61,496 nucleotides of DNA from Herpetosiphonaceae bacterium (GCA_036374795.1 DASUTC010000179.1:1-61496), one strand, 5' to 3'. Counted from the first letter of the stretch, positions 15,448 to 24,652 are shown. Notes: generated by a model not told the origin, from the letters alone. Translations and numbers: made by a program.

Positions 15448-15726
15448 CTACTCTATCGAGCCGATCGTTGCCGCCGAAGGCGTGCTCGTCTCGCCGACGG
15501 ATGCTGGCGCCTGGCTCAGCACGCGGCGTACCTCCTCGAACTCCGCCCGGCCTATCTCGCCCATGGCGAAGCGCCGCTGCGCAACCTCCAGCGGCGTTTC
15601 ACGTCGTGGCTGAATGCTGCGCGTTAGTTGGACGACGATCAACAGGATCAGCGTCGCTATCACAATCCAGAACGCGATCATGCTGATGATCATCCACCAC
15701 GGCATGGTCGCATAGGCTTGCATCAT
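15448..15726 (-). CDS. Small membrane protein with C-terminal SHOCT domain
   Basis: 92 residues: one TM helix (MIISMIAFWIVIATLILLIVV region) and a C-terminal SHOCT motif TPLEVAQRRFAMGEIGRAEF, a short oligomerisation helix pair common in bacterial membrane proteins. The ATG at 15726 has a strong GGAGGTGG at 6 bp; an extension upstream to 15777 is unlikely. Second gene of the minus-strand block. Molecular role unknown. Confidence 0.75.
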   Translation of the reverse strand: MMQAYATMPWWMIISMIAFWIVIATLILLIVVQLTRSIQPRRETPLEVAQRRFAMGEIGRAEFEEVRRVLSQAPASVGETSTPSAATIGSIE

Positions 15727-15801
15727 GACGATCCACCTCCCTTGCATCGCGCTTCTAGGTGTAGCATAAGCGCGCACCGGGAGCGTGGGGTATCTATTGC
15801 T

Positions 15802-16218
15802 CTACGGATGGTGAATATTCGGCAACGGGATGACGAGTCCTGCTGCTTCGCGGCTTAAGATGAGGGTGCGCAGCTTATCCGCCAGTGCCGCCATCGCCGC
15901 CGGTTTTTCCAGATACACGTCGATGTTCAGACGCTTCACGGTAGCGCGCAGCGCGGGCGTCGGCAGCGAAGCCAGCACGACGATCCGCATCGCCGGATGT
16001 TCTTCTTTGCAGAGTTGAATCAAGAGCGTGCCGCCGGGGCCTTGGACGACCGGATCGATAATCAGCACGTCCGGGGTCATCTGCTGGATACTCAGCCAGC
16101 CCCGGTCGGACGTTGACTCACATACCACCGTCGCCTCAGGCGCTACACGCTTGACAATCGCATGTGTCACCGCAGCCGCGCTCATATCAGCATCGACAAT
16201 CAGAACATGTACCGCCAT
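15802..16218 (-). CDS. Stand-alone response regulator receiver protein
   Basis: Single receiver domain of about 138 residues: acidic start VLIVDAD, phospho-acceptor Asp in DVLIIDPVV, and conserved Lys in YLEKPA. There is no output domain. It may take phosphate from the divergently transcribed histidine kinase at 16397 or act as a sink. I place the start at the ATG at 16218 (AGGA 9 bp upstream) rather than 16227. It heads the minus-strand redox block. Confidence 0.8.
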   Translation of the reverse strand: MAVHVLIVDADMSAAAVTHAIVKRVAPEATVVCESTSDRGWLSIQQMTPDVLIIDPVVQGPGGTLLIQLCKEEHPAMRIVVLASLPTPALRATVKRLNIDVYLEKPAAMAALADKLRTLILSREAAGLVIPLPNIHHP

Positions 16219-16396
16219 GATAATCATTCCTGCTTACACATATCTATCGTTCTGCTAGTATAGGCAGTGAGGATCGACCTGAGGTAGTTATACACTTACG
16301 GAACGTGTTAACATCGCAACCAAGGCTAGTTGATCGGCCTGTTAGAAACGAGTATCATACCAAGGAGGTTGCAACGTATACCCCCTAGGAAGTAGG

Positions 16397-18577
16397 ATGC
16401 CCATGCGCAAGACAGGATCAGAGCAGGCGGCGCAGCCCTCCGATCACGCTCAAGCCGAGCTGAGCATGAATCGGGTGGAAATAGCCGCTGTTCAGCAGTT
16501 GCAGGCGGAGCCCACCTTTCAGGCGCTGCTGCACGCCGCTCCCGATGCGATCGTCATTGTGGATCACATGGGCCGCGTGGTCGTAGCCAATCAGGTCGCC
16601 GAGTCGATCTTCGGCTATACGCAGCACGAGCTGCTCGGACAGCCGATCGAGCTGCTGATGCCCGATCGCTTCCATACGCTACATCTCAAGCATCGCGCCG
16701 CATATAAGGCCGATCCGCGCACGCGCCCGATGGGCATCTGCAAAGATCTGATCGCGCGGCGCAAAGACGGCACCGAGTTCCCGGTTGAGGTCAGCCTCAG
16801 CCCGCTTCAGACCGCCGACGGACTCCTGGTGACAAGCGTGATCCGCGACGTCACCGAGCGCAAACGCATCGAAGTTGAGCTGCGGGCATCGCAGGCCCGG
16901 CTCGCGGGCGTGCTCGACATCGCCGAAGACGCGATTATTTCGGTGGACACGGCGCAGATCATCCGGCTCTTCAACCAGGGCGCGGAAAAGATCTTCGGCT
17001 ACAGCGCGCAGCAGGTGATCGGGCAGCCGCTCAACATCCTGCTGCCAGAGCGCTTCCGCGCGATCCATCGCCAGCATGTCCAGATGTTCGGCGAGTCGGG
17101 GCAGGTTGCGCGGCGGATGGGCGAGCGCAAGGAGATCTTCGGGCTGCGCAAAAATGGCGAGGAGTTTCCCGCCGACGCCTCGATCTCGCAGCTGAGCAGC
17201 GGCGACGACAAAACCTTCACCGTGATTCTGCGCGACATCACCGATCGTAAGCGGGCCGCAGAAGAGCTTGAGCGCCAGGTTCAGCGCCGCACCGCCTACC
17301 TGAATACGCTGCTGACCTTCAGCAAAGAGCTGTTCGGGGCGCGCGGTCTGGATGCCGTGCTGGAGCGCGCCTTGAGCCACGCGCTGACAGTCGTGCCCGA
17401 AGCGCAGCGCGGCGCGATCTATCTTGCCGAGGACGAAGGGCAGCGGTTGTCGCTGCGGGCAAGCGCCGGGTTTAACCGCGTGCCGAGCTTCACCCGCCCG
17501 ATCGATTTTGGCATCATTGGCCTGGCCTTCACCACGCAGCGTTTGCAGATCACCAACAGCGCGGCTGAGTTCGAGGCGCTGGTGCCCGAAATGCGGACGA
17601 ATGACCGGGAGCGCGTGTTGCGCGGGCTGTGTCTCGACGCGCCGCCGACGGGCGCGGTGGCAATCCCGCTGCGCGCGCATCGTGACGTGATCGGCGTGCT
17701 CCTCTTGCTGCGCGTCTCAGGAGATGGGCCGTTTGCCGCCGACGCGCAGACGACGCTGGAGGGCCTGGCGAACTTTACGGCGGCGGCAATCCTTGAGGAG
17801 CACAACCAGCAGCGCCAGATGACGCTCTCGAACCAGCTGGCGCGGCTGGAAGAGCAGCAGCGCTCGATGGCCGAGCGCCTGGACTACGCAGAGGCCGGAA
17901 TGCTCCAGGCAGCGCGGCTCGCTGCCGTTGGGCAGCTTGCGGCGTCGATCGCCCACGAGATCAACAACCCGCTCTACGCCGCGCGCAACAGCCTGTTTTT
18001 GCTGGAAGAAGATCTGCCCGCCGAGCTGCGGTCGTCGCCCTATTTCAGCATGGCGAGCGATCAACTGACGCGCATCGCAGGCATCATCGAGCGCATGCGC
18101 GACTTTTACCGCCCCGCGCGCGGCGAGATGGCACAGAACGATCTCAACCAGTTGCTGGAGGAAACCCTGGCGCTGGCCGGCCTTAATCTGCGCCACGGCG
18201 CGATCAATATGATCTTCGCCCCGGCGCACGACCTGCTGCCCGTGATCTGTAACGCCGACCAACTGCGACAGGTGTTTCTCAACCTCGTCCTCAACGCGAT
18301 CGACGCGATGCCTGAGGGCGGCACGCTGACCGTGCGCACCGAGGCCGGGCCGACCGTCGCGCTGGTTGAGATTCAGGATACCGGCATCGGTATTCCGGAA
18401 GAGGCCCGCGAGCATTTGTTCGAGCCGTTCTGGACCAATAAGCCGCATGGCACGGGCCTGGGCTTATCGATCAGCGCTCATATTGTCACACAGCACGGTG
18501 GCCGCATCGAGGTGGAGAGTAGCGTTGGTGAGGGCAGCACATTTCGCGTGATACTGCCCTACGAGACACACGTTTAA
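16397..18577 (+). CDS. PAS-PAS-GAF sensor histidine kinase
   Basis: 726 residues, no TM segment, hence cytoplasmic. Two PAS domains (about 38-155 and 162-290, each ending in a RDVTERK or RDITDRK helix), a GAF domain (about 305-490), coiled linker, HisKA with the H-box SIAHEINNPLYAARN (phospho-acceptor His520), then HATPase_c with NLVLNAIDAM, DTGIGI and GTGLGLSI boxes. Cytoplasmic PAS/GAF kinases often sense oxygen, redox or NO through heme or Fe-S; no ligand residue can be named here. The cognate regulator follows by 18 bp; a stand-alone receiver is divergent. Confidence 0.9.
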   Translation: MPMRKTGSEQAAQPSDHAQAELSMNRVEIAAVQQLQAEPTFQALLHAAPDAIVIVDHMGRVVVANQVAESIFGYTQHELLGQPIELLMPDRFHTLHLKHRAAYKADPRTRPMGICKDLIARRKDGTEFPVEVSLSPLQTADGLLVTSVIRDVTERKRIEVELRASQARLAGVLDIAEDAIISVDTAQIIRLFNQGAEKIFGYSAQQVIGQPLNILLPERFRAIHRQHVQMFGESGQVARRMGERKEIFGLRKNGEEFPADASISQLSSGDDKTFTVILRDITDRKRAAEELERQVQRRTAYLNTLLTFSKELFGARGLDAVLERALSHALTVVPEAQRGAIYLAEDEGQRLSLRASAGFNRVPSFTRPIDFGIIGLAFTTQRLQITNSAAEFEALVPEMRTNDRERVLRGLCLDAPPTGAVAIPLRAHRDVIGVLLLLRVSGDGPFAADAQTTLEGLANFTAAAILEEHNQQRQMTLSNQLARLEEQQRSMAERLDYAEAGMLQAARLAAVGQLAASIAHEINNPLYAARNSLFLLEEDLPAELRSSPYFSMASDQLTRIAGIIERMRDFYRPARGEMAQNDLNQLLEETLALAGLNLRHGAINMIFAPAHDLLPVICNADQLRQVFLNLVLNAIDAMPEGGTLTVRTEAGPTVALVEIQDTGIGIPEEAREHLFEPFWTNKPHGTGLGLSISAHIVTQHGGRIEVESSVGEGSTFRVILPYETHV

Positions 18578-18595
18578 CCAAAGGAGCACGTGTTT

Positions 18596-19399
18596 ATGAC
18601 CCAAGAACCGGCCCGTGTGCTCGTCGTAGACGATGAGGAGCCAATCCGGCTGACGATGAGCGATCTGCTGCGGCGGCGCGGATACGAGGTGTTGACGGCA
18701 GAGAACGGCGAGGCCGCGCTCGCGCTCGTCCACCAGCGTCCATTCGATCTCCTGCTGCTCGACCTGAAAATGCCGGGGTTGAGCGGGACGGACGTGGCGA
18801 AACGCGCGCGCGAGCTACAGCCAGAGGTGGCGATCATTATTTTGACGGGACACGGATCGTTAGATAGCGCCCTGGATAGTATGCACATGGGCGTCTTCGA
18901 CTATATGCTCAAAACCGCCAGCCCCCGCGATGTGCTGGATCGGGTCGCGTCGGCGCTGAAGCAGCAGCAGGAGCAGCGCCGCCAGCAGCAATTGATGACG
19001 ATGCTGCAATCGGTGGTACACCAGCTCGGCGGCCACAACGAGGCCGAACAGCAGCGCGCTGAGTCGTCCGAGCGCTGGCTATCCGTGGGCGATATCCAGA
19101 TCTCGACCTGGAATCAGACGGTGCGGCGCGGCGATCAAACGCTGAATCTGACGCCGACCGAGTTCCGGATTCTGGTCTGTCTCGCGCAGCAGGCCGGGCA
19201 GGTGATGAGCTATCAGCAGATTGTGCAGTGCGCGCAGGGCTACGAGGCCAATTCGATCGAGGCGGCTGAGCTGGTCAAGCCCCACATGTACCATCTCCGC
19301 CAAAAGCTGGAGCCCGATCCGTCCAATCCGCGCTATATTCTGACGGTTCGCGGCACGGGCTATCTGCTCTCGGCGTCAGCCAGCGAGGCGGCTGGCTAG
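18596..19399 (+). CDS. OmpR-type response regulator
   Basis: Receiver with acidic pair Asp12-Asp13, phospho-acceptor Asp56 (LLLLDLKMPG), Thr84 in ILTGHG and Lys106 (MLKTAS, without the usual Pro after Lys). It is followed by a Gln-rich linker and a C-terminal winged helix (about 165-262) with LTPTEFRILVCL and VRGTGYLL. AAGGAG stands 9 bp before the ATG at 18596. Pairs with the PAS/GAF kinase; likely controls the surrounding redox genes, an inference from position. Confidence 0.9.
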   Translation: MTQEPARVLVVDDEEPIRLTMSDLLRRRGYEVLTAENGEAALALVHQRPFDLLLLDLKMPGLSGTDVAKRARELQPEVAIIILTGHGSLDSALDSMHMGVFDYMLKTASPRDVLDRVASALKQQQEQRRQQQLMTMLQSVVHQLGGHNEAEQQRAESSERWLSVGDIQISTWNQTVRRGDQTLNLTPTEFRILVCLAQQAGQVMSYQQIVQCAQGYEANSIEAAELVKPHMYHLRQKLEPDPSNPRYILTVRGTGYLLSASASEAAG

Positions 19400-19400
19400 G

Positions 19401-19490
19401 GCACAGAACGAGGGAACAAGAGAGCAAACGGAGCACCAAGAACCAAGAACCGGAACCTTGGAACTTGGAACTTGGGACTCCCGAACAGGC
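19401..19490. repeat. Heptad GAAC-type repeat
   Basis: One of the clearest copies: AGAACGAGGGAACAAG units, then CCAAGAACCAAGAACCGG, then CCTTGGAACTTGGAACTTGG, each with 7-bp period, filling the space between two convergent genes. Confidence 0.75.
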
Positions 19491-19504
19491 TCCTGGAGGC
19501 TGCG

Positions 19505-19981
19505 CTAATAGACCAGCCCTACATTCGCGGCGGCTGGCTGCTTCAGGTGGTAGGTATCTGCCGCCTGCCGTGCGTAGGCGACCATCGCCCGCGACATTGC
19601 CTGCTCCGAAAGCAAGCCGACCAGCAGGCCGTCGGCCAGGACGGGCAGCGCATCGACGCGCTGCTTAATCAGCAGCTCGGCGGCGTGTAGAATCGATGCG
19701 CTCGCGTCGATCGTCACCGGCATCCTGGTCATGATCTCGCCGGCAATGGCCGTCTCGTAGTGCGCGCCTGAGACAGCCAGATGAATCGGCAGGTTCGACG
19801 ACCACATCGCGCGCTGGATGTTGCGCTCGGTGATAATCCCCACGAGCTGGCCCTGGTCGATGACAAGCAGGTGACTGGCATTCTGCTCTGCAAACAAACG
19901 ATTGATCAGCGATAACGGTGCGGAAGGCGCAACTGCCACCACTGTATTGTGCATGACATCCTGTACACACGGGAGATTCAT
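19505..19981 (-). CDS. Tandem CBS-domain protein
   Basis: 158 residues forming a CBS pair: first unit VQDVMHNTVVAV...LLVIDQGQLVGIITERNI, second unit AGEIMTRMPVTI...LPVLADGLLVGLLSE. Such stand-alone CBS pairs bind adenine nucleotides; the mycobacterial member Hrp1 belongs to the hypoxia/NO DosR regulon. GGAG 5 bp before ATG. It lies beside a Usp fusion, Zn-ADH and nirK, consistent with a similar stress setting. Confidence 0.85.
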   Translation of the reverse strand: MNLPCVQDVMHNTVVAVAPSAPLSLINRLFAEQNASHLLVIDQGQLVGIITERNIQRAMWSSNLPIHLAVSGAHYETAIAGEIMTRMPVTIDASASILHAAELLIKQRVDALPVLADGLLVGLLSEQAMSRAMVAYARQAADTYHLKQPAAANVGLVY

Positions 19982-20446
19982 AGTAACTCCTTATTGCCAG
20001 CGCTTAGATCGTGGATTGAAGTCATCGGCGGTCGCGTGATAGCTTTGAAAAGCGGCTGTGGTCAAGGTAAATGTTTGACGTGGCAAGGATTAGGGTTGTT
20101 GCAGCCGTCAGCGTTAAGTGGTTTATACACCGCTTGACGGACCACACGTGTGTTTGACGCTCAGCCATCGTACCCTACCCGTGTGTCAGGTACGGTCACA
20201 CCACAAGAGACGATCCGCTCCGCTGCAAATCGCGGATTTCCACACTACCATCTCGATCAATGCGGCGTGCCAGCGGTTTATCAAGGATCGACAGGGCTAC
20301 CGAGGACCAGAGAACAAGGGAGCACCAGAGCACGGGAACCGGGGATCACATGGGCACGCAACGCAGAACTCAAACCGTCCTGACCCCCGGACGTTGAACT
20401 CGAAGCCTGGAACCGATGTTTCCCGACCATCCGCCGTGATTCCGCG
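19982..20446. other. Non-coding interval of 465 bp between divergent and convergent genes
   Basis: Holds the upstream region of the CBS gene (minus strand). The words TTTGACG or TTGACG occur three times (about 20084, 20151 and 20132), and GTCAA...TTGAC forms a loose inverted repeat at about 20066-20085. A near-palindrome around 20105-20140 (CCGTCAGCG with CGCTTGACGG) brackets TTTATACAC. These may be regulator sites. The right end (from 20302) is heptad repeat. No convincing ORF. Confidence 0.35.
20302..20415. repeat. Heptad GAAC-type repeat
   Basis: Loose copies: GAGGACCAGAGAACAAGGGAGC, CACGGGAACCGGGG, then GAACTCAAACC and GTTGAACTCGAAGCCTGGAACC with approximate 7-bp spacing. Lies just downstream of the second Zn-ADH gene. 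Confidence 0.5.
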
Positions 20447-21469
20447 CTAGAATTGCAGCACAACCCGGCCCTGGACATCGCCACTCCGCAGCCGATCGAA
20501 AACCGAGTTGATCGCTTCCAGCGGCTCGACCTCGGTGGTCGCCTGGATCTTACCCGCAGCAGCAAATTCCAGCGCTTCCTGCAAATCTTTGCGCGTGCCG
20601 ACGATCGAGCCGCGAATGGTCAGCCGCCGCAGCACGACATCAAAGATCGGAGTGGAAAAATCGCCTGGCGGCAGGCCAACCAGTACGCAGGTGCCGCCCC
20701 GCCGCAGCATCCCGATCGCCTGACGGAACGCGCCGGACGAGGCTGCCGTGATCAGCACGCCGTGCGCGCCGCCGATCTGCCGCTGAATCTCCGCGACCGG
20801 ATCGGCTCTCGCCGCGTTGATCACCACCTCCGCGCCCAGCTCGCGCGCGAGCGCCAGCTTGTCGTCGGCAATATCCACCGCCGCAATACGGCGGCCCATT
20901 GCCTGCGCGTACTGCACGGCGATATGGCCCAGCCCGCCGATGCCCGAAATCACCACCCAGTCGCCGGGCTTCGTGTCGGTTTCTTTCAACCCTTTATACG
21001 TGGTCACGCCAGCGCACAGAATCGGCGCTGCGTCGACAAAGCCCAGCGCATCGGGCAGCCGACCGACGTAACGGGCCGGGGCTACGATGTACTCGGCGTA
21101 GCTGCCATCGACGGAGTAGCCGGTATTTTGCTGCTCAGGACAGAGCGTTTCCCAGCCTGTCAGGCAGTACTCGCAGGCGCCGCACGCGCTGTGGAGCCAG
21201 GGCACGCCCACTCGATCGCCCTCTTTGAGCAGAGTGATGCCGGAGCCGAGCGCGGCGACATAGCCGACGCCCTCGTGTCCGGGGATGAACGGTAGCCTGG
21301 GGCGGATCGGCCAGTCGCCATCGGCGGCATGCAGATCGGTGTGGCACACGCCGCTGGCGACGACGCGAATCAATACCTGTCCAGGGCCGGGCGTCGGCAC
21401 CGCAACGTGTTCGATCGTCAGCGGCTCGTGGAATGAGTGTACAACCGCAGCTTTCATCGTCTGGCGCAT
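20447..21469 (-). CDS. adhP: Zinc-dependent alcohol dehydrogenase, AdhP-like
   Basis: Medium-chain dehydrogenase of 340 residues: catalytic zinc Cys in [14 protein letters not shown], His in PGHEGVG, structural-zinc cysteines in [15 protein letters not shown], Rossmann motif [13 protein letters not shown] and [21 protein letters not shown]. Very close to ethanol-active AdhP types. The ATG at 21469 has AAAGGA at 8 bp and an in-frame ATG lies 12 bp later. It differs from the shorter paralogue at 7781. Likely cofactor NAD; may help redox balance at low oxygen. Confidence 0.9.
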   Translation of the reverse strand: MRQTMKAAVVHSFHEPLTIEHVAVPTPGPGQVLIRVVASGVCHTDLHAADGDWPIRPRLPFIPGHEGVGYVAALGSGITLLKEGDRVGVPWLHSACGACEYCLTGWETLCPEQQNTGYSVDGSYAEYIVAPARYVGRLPDALGFVDAAPILCAGVTTYKGLKETDTKPGDWVVISGIGGLGHIAVQYAQAMGRRIAAVDIADDKLALARELGAEVVINAARADPVAEIQRQIGGAHGVLITAASSGAFRQAIGMLRRGGTCVLVGLPPGDFSTPIFDVVLRRLTIRGSIVGTRKDLQEALEFAAAGKIQATTEVEPLEAINSVFDRLRSGDVQGRVVLQF

Positions 21470-21570
21470 GGCTGCCGTCCTTTCCTTGCACACCACTGCG
21501 TGTAGCATACGTGCCGGGACGGCGCATCTCGTGAAGAAAGGACAACTGATCGTAGAGGTATCTTAACGTC

Positions 21571-21645
21571 GGGGAACAGGCGGACACGAAGGAAGTTGGA
21601 CGTTTGGTTCTATGCTCTTGTTCTTTTGCTCAGTTCTTGGTTAGC
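21571..21645. repeat. Heptad GAAC-type repeat
   Basis: GGGAACAGG...GAAGGAAGTTGG followed by the complement orientation (TTGGTTC, CTTGTTC, AGTTCTTGG). It overlaps the last few codons of the flavodoxin-like gene (minus strand). Confidence 0.45.
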
Positions 21646-22148
21646 TCTGGACGAACACGCTCCACCCAGGTGCGGACGACGTTCCAGTTGCGGAAGTCGC
21701 CGCTCGGCAGACGCTCGCGCAGCCAGAAGAGCACGCGGTCCAGCAGCGGCAAGTTGTGGTAATCCAGCTTTCCGGCGAAGAGTCCGATGTCCACCGGCTC
21801 GATCGTCGGCGCGGCCTCTCGAACCATCGCGAGGTACTCCAGCACCCGCTGGCGATGTTCGGGAGTGTCTTCGCGCATCGTCATCGAAACCACGAAATAG
21901 GCCACCGGCATCTGGCGCAGCGTCGCCTCGTAATGCTGGACAAAATAGATCGCCTCCGGTAGCCACTGTCCGTTGTAGATCGGGCTGCCGACGATCACGG
22001 CCTGATAGCCGCTCAGATCGTTCACATCCAGCACCAGGCGCACGTCGACCTCCGCCCCGGCCTCGCGCAGCGCCGCGCCGATCGTCTCGGCGATGGCCTG
22101 CGTCGCGCCGAACTGGCTGGCGTATGATACCAACACTCGCGCGCCCAT
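21630..22148 (-). CDS. Flavodoxin-domain protein, HemG/protoporphyrinogen-oxidase-like
   Basis: 172 residues from the ATG at 22148. FMN phosphate loop VSYASQFGATQAIAE (about 6-20) and GSPIYNGQW in the isoalloxazine region match the flavodoxin_5 family that includes menaquinone-dependent protoporphyrinogen IX dehydrogenase and small flavodoxins of unknown partner. The longer upstream frame to 22217 is not supported; GAG sits about 10 bp before this ATG. The extreme C-terminus falls in a repeat. Fits the redox theme of the region. Confidence 0.75.
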   Translation of the reverse strand: MGARVLVSYASQFGATQAIAETIGAALREAGAEVDVRLVLDVNDLSGYQAVIVGSPIYNGQWLPEAIYFVQHYEATLRQMPVAYFVVSMTMREDTPEHRQRVLEYLAMVREAAPTIEPVDIGLFAGKLDYHNLPLLDRVLFWLRERLPSGDFRNWNVVRTWVERVRPELTKN

Positions 22149-22287
22149 CGTATCCCGTCGCTCCCGCCCGGTCGCGTATAGACGATTGGCGGGATCGACA
22201 CCGGCTCGTCCCGCCAATCGCCAGGCCTTGACGCCTGATATACCCTACAGGTCATGCCACCAAGATATGTACCACGTTCCTCCGCGC

Positions 22288-23226
22288 TCACCGCTCCGCC
22301 GCCTGCTGCACCGTGATGTTGCCTAAGCCGCCTTGAATCCTGAGATCGACGCGACTCGTGGCCGTGGCATAGTCGGGCGACGTGTAGGTCTTATCCTGCT
22401 GGCTATAGCTGTCGGGCACCGTCACATGGCCCAGGCCGGTCTGCACATCGATCTTGGCGGCCATGCCATTAGGCACGACGACCACCGCGTCGCCGACGCC
22501 GCCCTCGATGCGGGCGCGCACCGTGCCGCTCTCCGGCAGGGTCACGGTGGTCTGACCAACGCCGGTATTGATCGTCAGGTCCGTCACCTGGAGCTGGCTC
22601 AGGTTGAGCAGCGCCGTGCCGACGCCGCTGTTGATCCTGAGCTGCAACGGCAGATCGGGGCTGAGCTTAATGTCCCAGACACGATCGCCCTGCCAGCTGC
22701 GCCAGAAGCCCCTGGTCTGCGTGGACTGGCTGCGCAGCGTGACATAGGCCGTGCCGCTCCGATCCGACACGTCGCTGATCACGCGCTCATTGCTGGGCAG
22801 CGTAAACGCGCCTTCGATCAGATTGGCCGATTCGGGCAGCGCGTTCACGCGCAGCGTGCCCACGCCAAACTCAACGTTGATATTCGCCTGTCGGGCTTCG
22901 CCGATCGGCTGGCTAAAGGTCGTGCCCGCCGGAATAGCCTGGCCGACCGACCACGTGCCGTAGATCAGCGTGGCACCTACCAGCACCGCCAGCAGCACCA
23001 GAATGAACAGCGCGCTGAGCGCCTGCCCGATGCGCCGCCCGACGAGCAGATCCAGGCCGATCGCGATCAGCACCACCGGCCAGAAGCGCCACAGCATATC
23101 CCAGACGCTCCAGGCCAGAATGCCCATGTTGTTCAGCAGAAACACAACGCCGACGGCGACAAGGAGCGCGGGACCGACCAGCCCGCCGTGACGGGCTGGC
23201 CTGGCTTGCTCTTGCATCACGCTCAT
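22288..23226 (-). CDS. LiaI/LiaF-like envelope-stress membrane protein
   Basis: 312 residues. N-terminal half has four TM helices in the LiaI/DUF5668 pattern (GPALLVAVGVVFLLNNMGIL and FWPVVLIAIGLDLL), then an extracytoplasmic-looking beta-repeat domain with repeated GVG/GLG turns (INSGVGTALLNL, INTGVGQTTVTL, IEGGVGDAVVVV, VQTGLGHVTV, IQGGLGNITV), the adhesin-like fold of LiaF/DUF4097 C-termini. ATG overlaps the previous stop as ATGA; GGAG at 7 bp. Family members tune two-component systems that sense cell-wall damage; no such kinase is adjacent here. Confidence 0.8.
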   Translation of the reverse strand: MSVMQEQARPARHGGLVGPALLVAVGVVFLLNNMGILAWSVWDMLWRFWPVVLIAIGLDLLVGRRIGQALSALFILVLLAVLVGATLIYGTWSVGQAIPAGTTFSQPIGEARQANINVEFGVGTLRVNALPESANLIEGAFTLPSNERVISDVSDRSGTAYVTLRSQSTQTRGFWRSWQGDRVWDIKLSPDLPLQLRINSGVGTALLNLSQLQVTDLTINTGVGQTTVTLPESGTVRARIEGGVGDAVVVVPNGMAAKIDVQTGLGHVTVPDSYSQQDKTYTSPDYATATSRVDLRIQGGLGNITVQQAAER

Positions 23227-23690
23227 GACTCTACTCCTTTCATCCGCCGCCACATCAGGGCCATGCCGCCGACGATCAGCAGCAGCGGCCACAGCATCCC
23301 GCTATCCACCCAGCGGAACCCCGGCAGGTCAAGGTTTTCTACGAGGAAGAACGCGCCGAAGAACAGCAGCGCCCAGCCGATTAACATCCCCGCCTGTGGG
23401 TTAGCGCCGCTGAACGCGCTGCGCGCCTCGCTGCCCAGGTTGCGCGCGTGGCCCGCGATCTCGCTCGCGCCGGAGCGGACCGTCGTGGTGCTGGCGAGCG
23501 CTCCTTCGCCTTCCAGCGGAAGGATGATCCAGAGAATGATGTAAATCAGGACGCCCGGCCCGTTGCCGAGCGCAAGCAGCACAAAGAATAGCCGCACGAT
23601 CGTCACGTCGATGCCGAGATAGTCGGCAAGACCGCCGCAGACGCCGCCGATCATCGAGTTAGTGCGGCTGCGGTAAAGTTTGGTCTTCAT
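23223..23690 (-). CDS. PspC-domain membrane protein
   Basis: 155 residues. N-terminal PspC domain: LYRSRTNSMIGGVCGGLADYLG then the long hydrophobic helix VRLFFVLLALG...IYIILWIILP, the phage-shock-protein C signature, followed by a linker and a second hydrophobic pair ending in a basic tail. Membrane stress sensor or anti-regulator in known systems. Overlaps the preceding gene by 32 bp and the next by 4 bp, so one operon. SD GAGGA 6 bp before ATG. Confidence 0.9.
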   Translation of the reverse strand: MKTKLYRSRTNSMIGGVCGGLADYLGIDVTIVRLFFVLLALGNGPGVLIYIILWIILPLEGEGALASTTTVRSGASEIAGHARNLGSEARSAFSGANPQAGMLIGWALLFFGAFFLVENLDLPGFRWVDSGMLWPLLLIVGGMALMWRRMKGVES

Positions 23691-24387
23691 AGCGTTCCTC
23701 CTGCGTCTCCGAGATCGGCGCTGCTGGCGGGCTGGGTGTCGCCTCCGGCTGGCGCGGCTGGAGCGTGCGGTAGATCAGGTAGAGGCCGACGATCATCACC
23801 GCGACCGGCCAGATATAGTTGAAGGCCCAGGCGACGCTGCTCAACGTTACCGCGCCAAGCACCAGCGCGGCTGCTGCCGGAAACAGCGGCCACGTCATGT
23901 GCCCGCTGGGCGTCGGGATCAGATAGAGCAGCCCAAACGTCACCGCCAGGCCCAGGAAGAAGATACTGCCGCTGGCTTGATCGGAGAATACCCGATCGGA
24001 ACCGGCGACCGCCGATAGCGTCAGCAGCACGCCGCCGGGGATCATCGCCCACCAGTAGCGGGGATGCGTCAGAAAGATCAGCACGAAGCTCAGGCCGATC
24101 ATCCCCAGGAAGATCGAGCCGCCCCAGATCTCGGCCATGCGCGGGAAGATCTGATCGAGGCCGATCAGCGTGCCGATGCCCATCAGCGTGAAGCCCGGAA
24201 TAGCCGCCCACCACTGGGCCTGCTCGCGTAGGAAGAGAGTCAGGAATGCCAGGCCGCCCAGGATGAACAGCAGCGACCAGATCAGATCGCTCGCCGCGCC
24301 GAAGAAGCCGAAGTTCTCAAGCAGAATCAGCAACCCGGCGACGACCAGAGCGAAGCCGATCATTCCCGATGCATTGGTGCGTTTCAT
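23659..24387 (-). CDS. Multi-spanning membrane protein of the PspC/LiaF cluster
   Basis: 242 residues, about eight hydrophobic helices arranged in pairs (MIGFALVVAGLLILLENFG, LIWSLLFILGGLAFLTLFL and so on). The first resembles the LiaI-type helix pair in the downstream genes. C-terminal tail is Pro-rich and hydrophilic. The ATG at 24387 has GGAGG at 5 bp. First gene of a three-gene operon; function not known beyond likely membrane-stress context. Confidence 0.7.
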   Translation of the reverse strand: MKRTNASGMIGFALVVAGLLILLENFGFFGAASDLIWSLLFILGGLAFLTLFLREQAQWWAAIPGFTLMGIGTLIGLDQIFPRMAEIWGGSIFLGMIGLSFVLIFLTHPRYWWAMIPGGVLLTLSAVAGSDRVFSDQASGSIFFLGLAVTFGLLYLIPTPSGHMTWPLFPAAAALVLGAVTLSSVAWAFNYIWPVAVMIVGLYLIYRTLQPRQPEATPSPPAAPISETQEERYEDQTLPQPH

Positions 24388-24600
24388 GGCAACCTCCATG
24401 AGGTTCAATCGAGGATGCCAGGAACACCATCAGCCGTTGACGACGAGCGCGCATGGTTCTATCTGGTGGCTGCCCTGGCTTCTCACACTTCAAGACCATG
24501 ATCGATCTTCGGCGCGGCTTTGGCGGAAAGGGTTGTCCATCCAGAGGAAAGGTTTGTTCACCAGCGCGATCCTGGATCTGAGACGGGCTGGGCCGCTGGC

Positions 24601-24651
24601 TTGACAGGGCATTCATCATTGTCTATATTTGTCCAGACATTTGGAGACAAA
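24601..24651 (+). promoter_or_regulatory. Consensus sigma-70 promoter and operator of the GntR-LacI regulator
   Basis: TTGACA (24601-24606), 17-bp spacer, TATATT (24624-24629): an almost perfect promoter. At the expected start lies TGTC-CA-GACA (24630-24639), similar to AraR-type operators, and a wider repeat TTTGTC (24628-24633) with GACAAA (24646-24651). The ATG is at 24653. Indicates negative autoregulation. Confidence 0.7.
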
Positions 24652-24652
24652 C

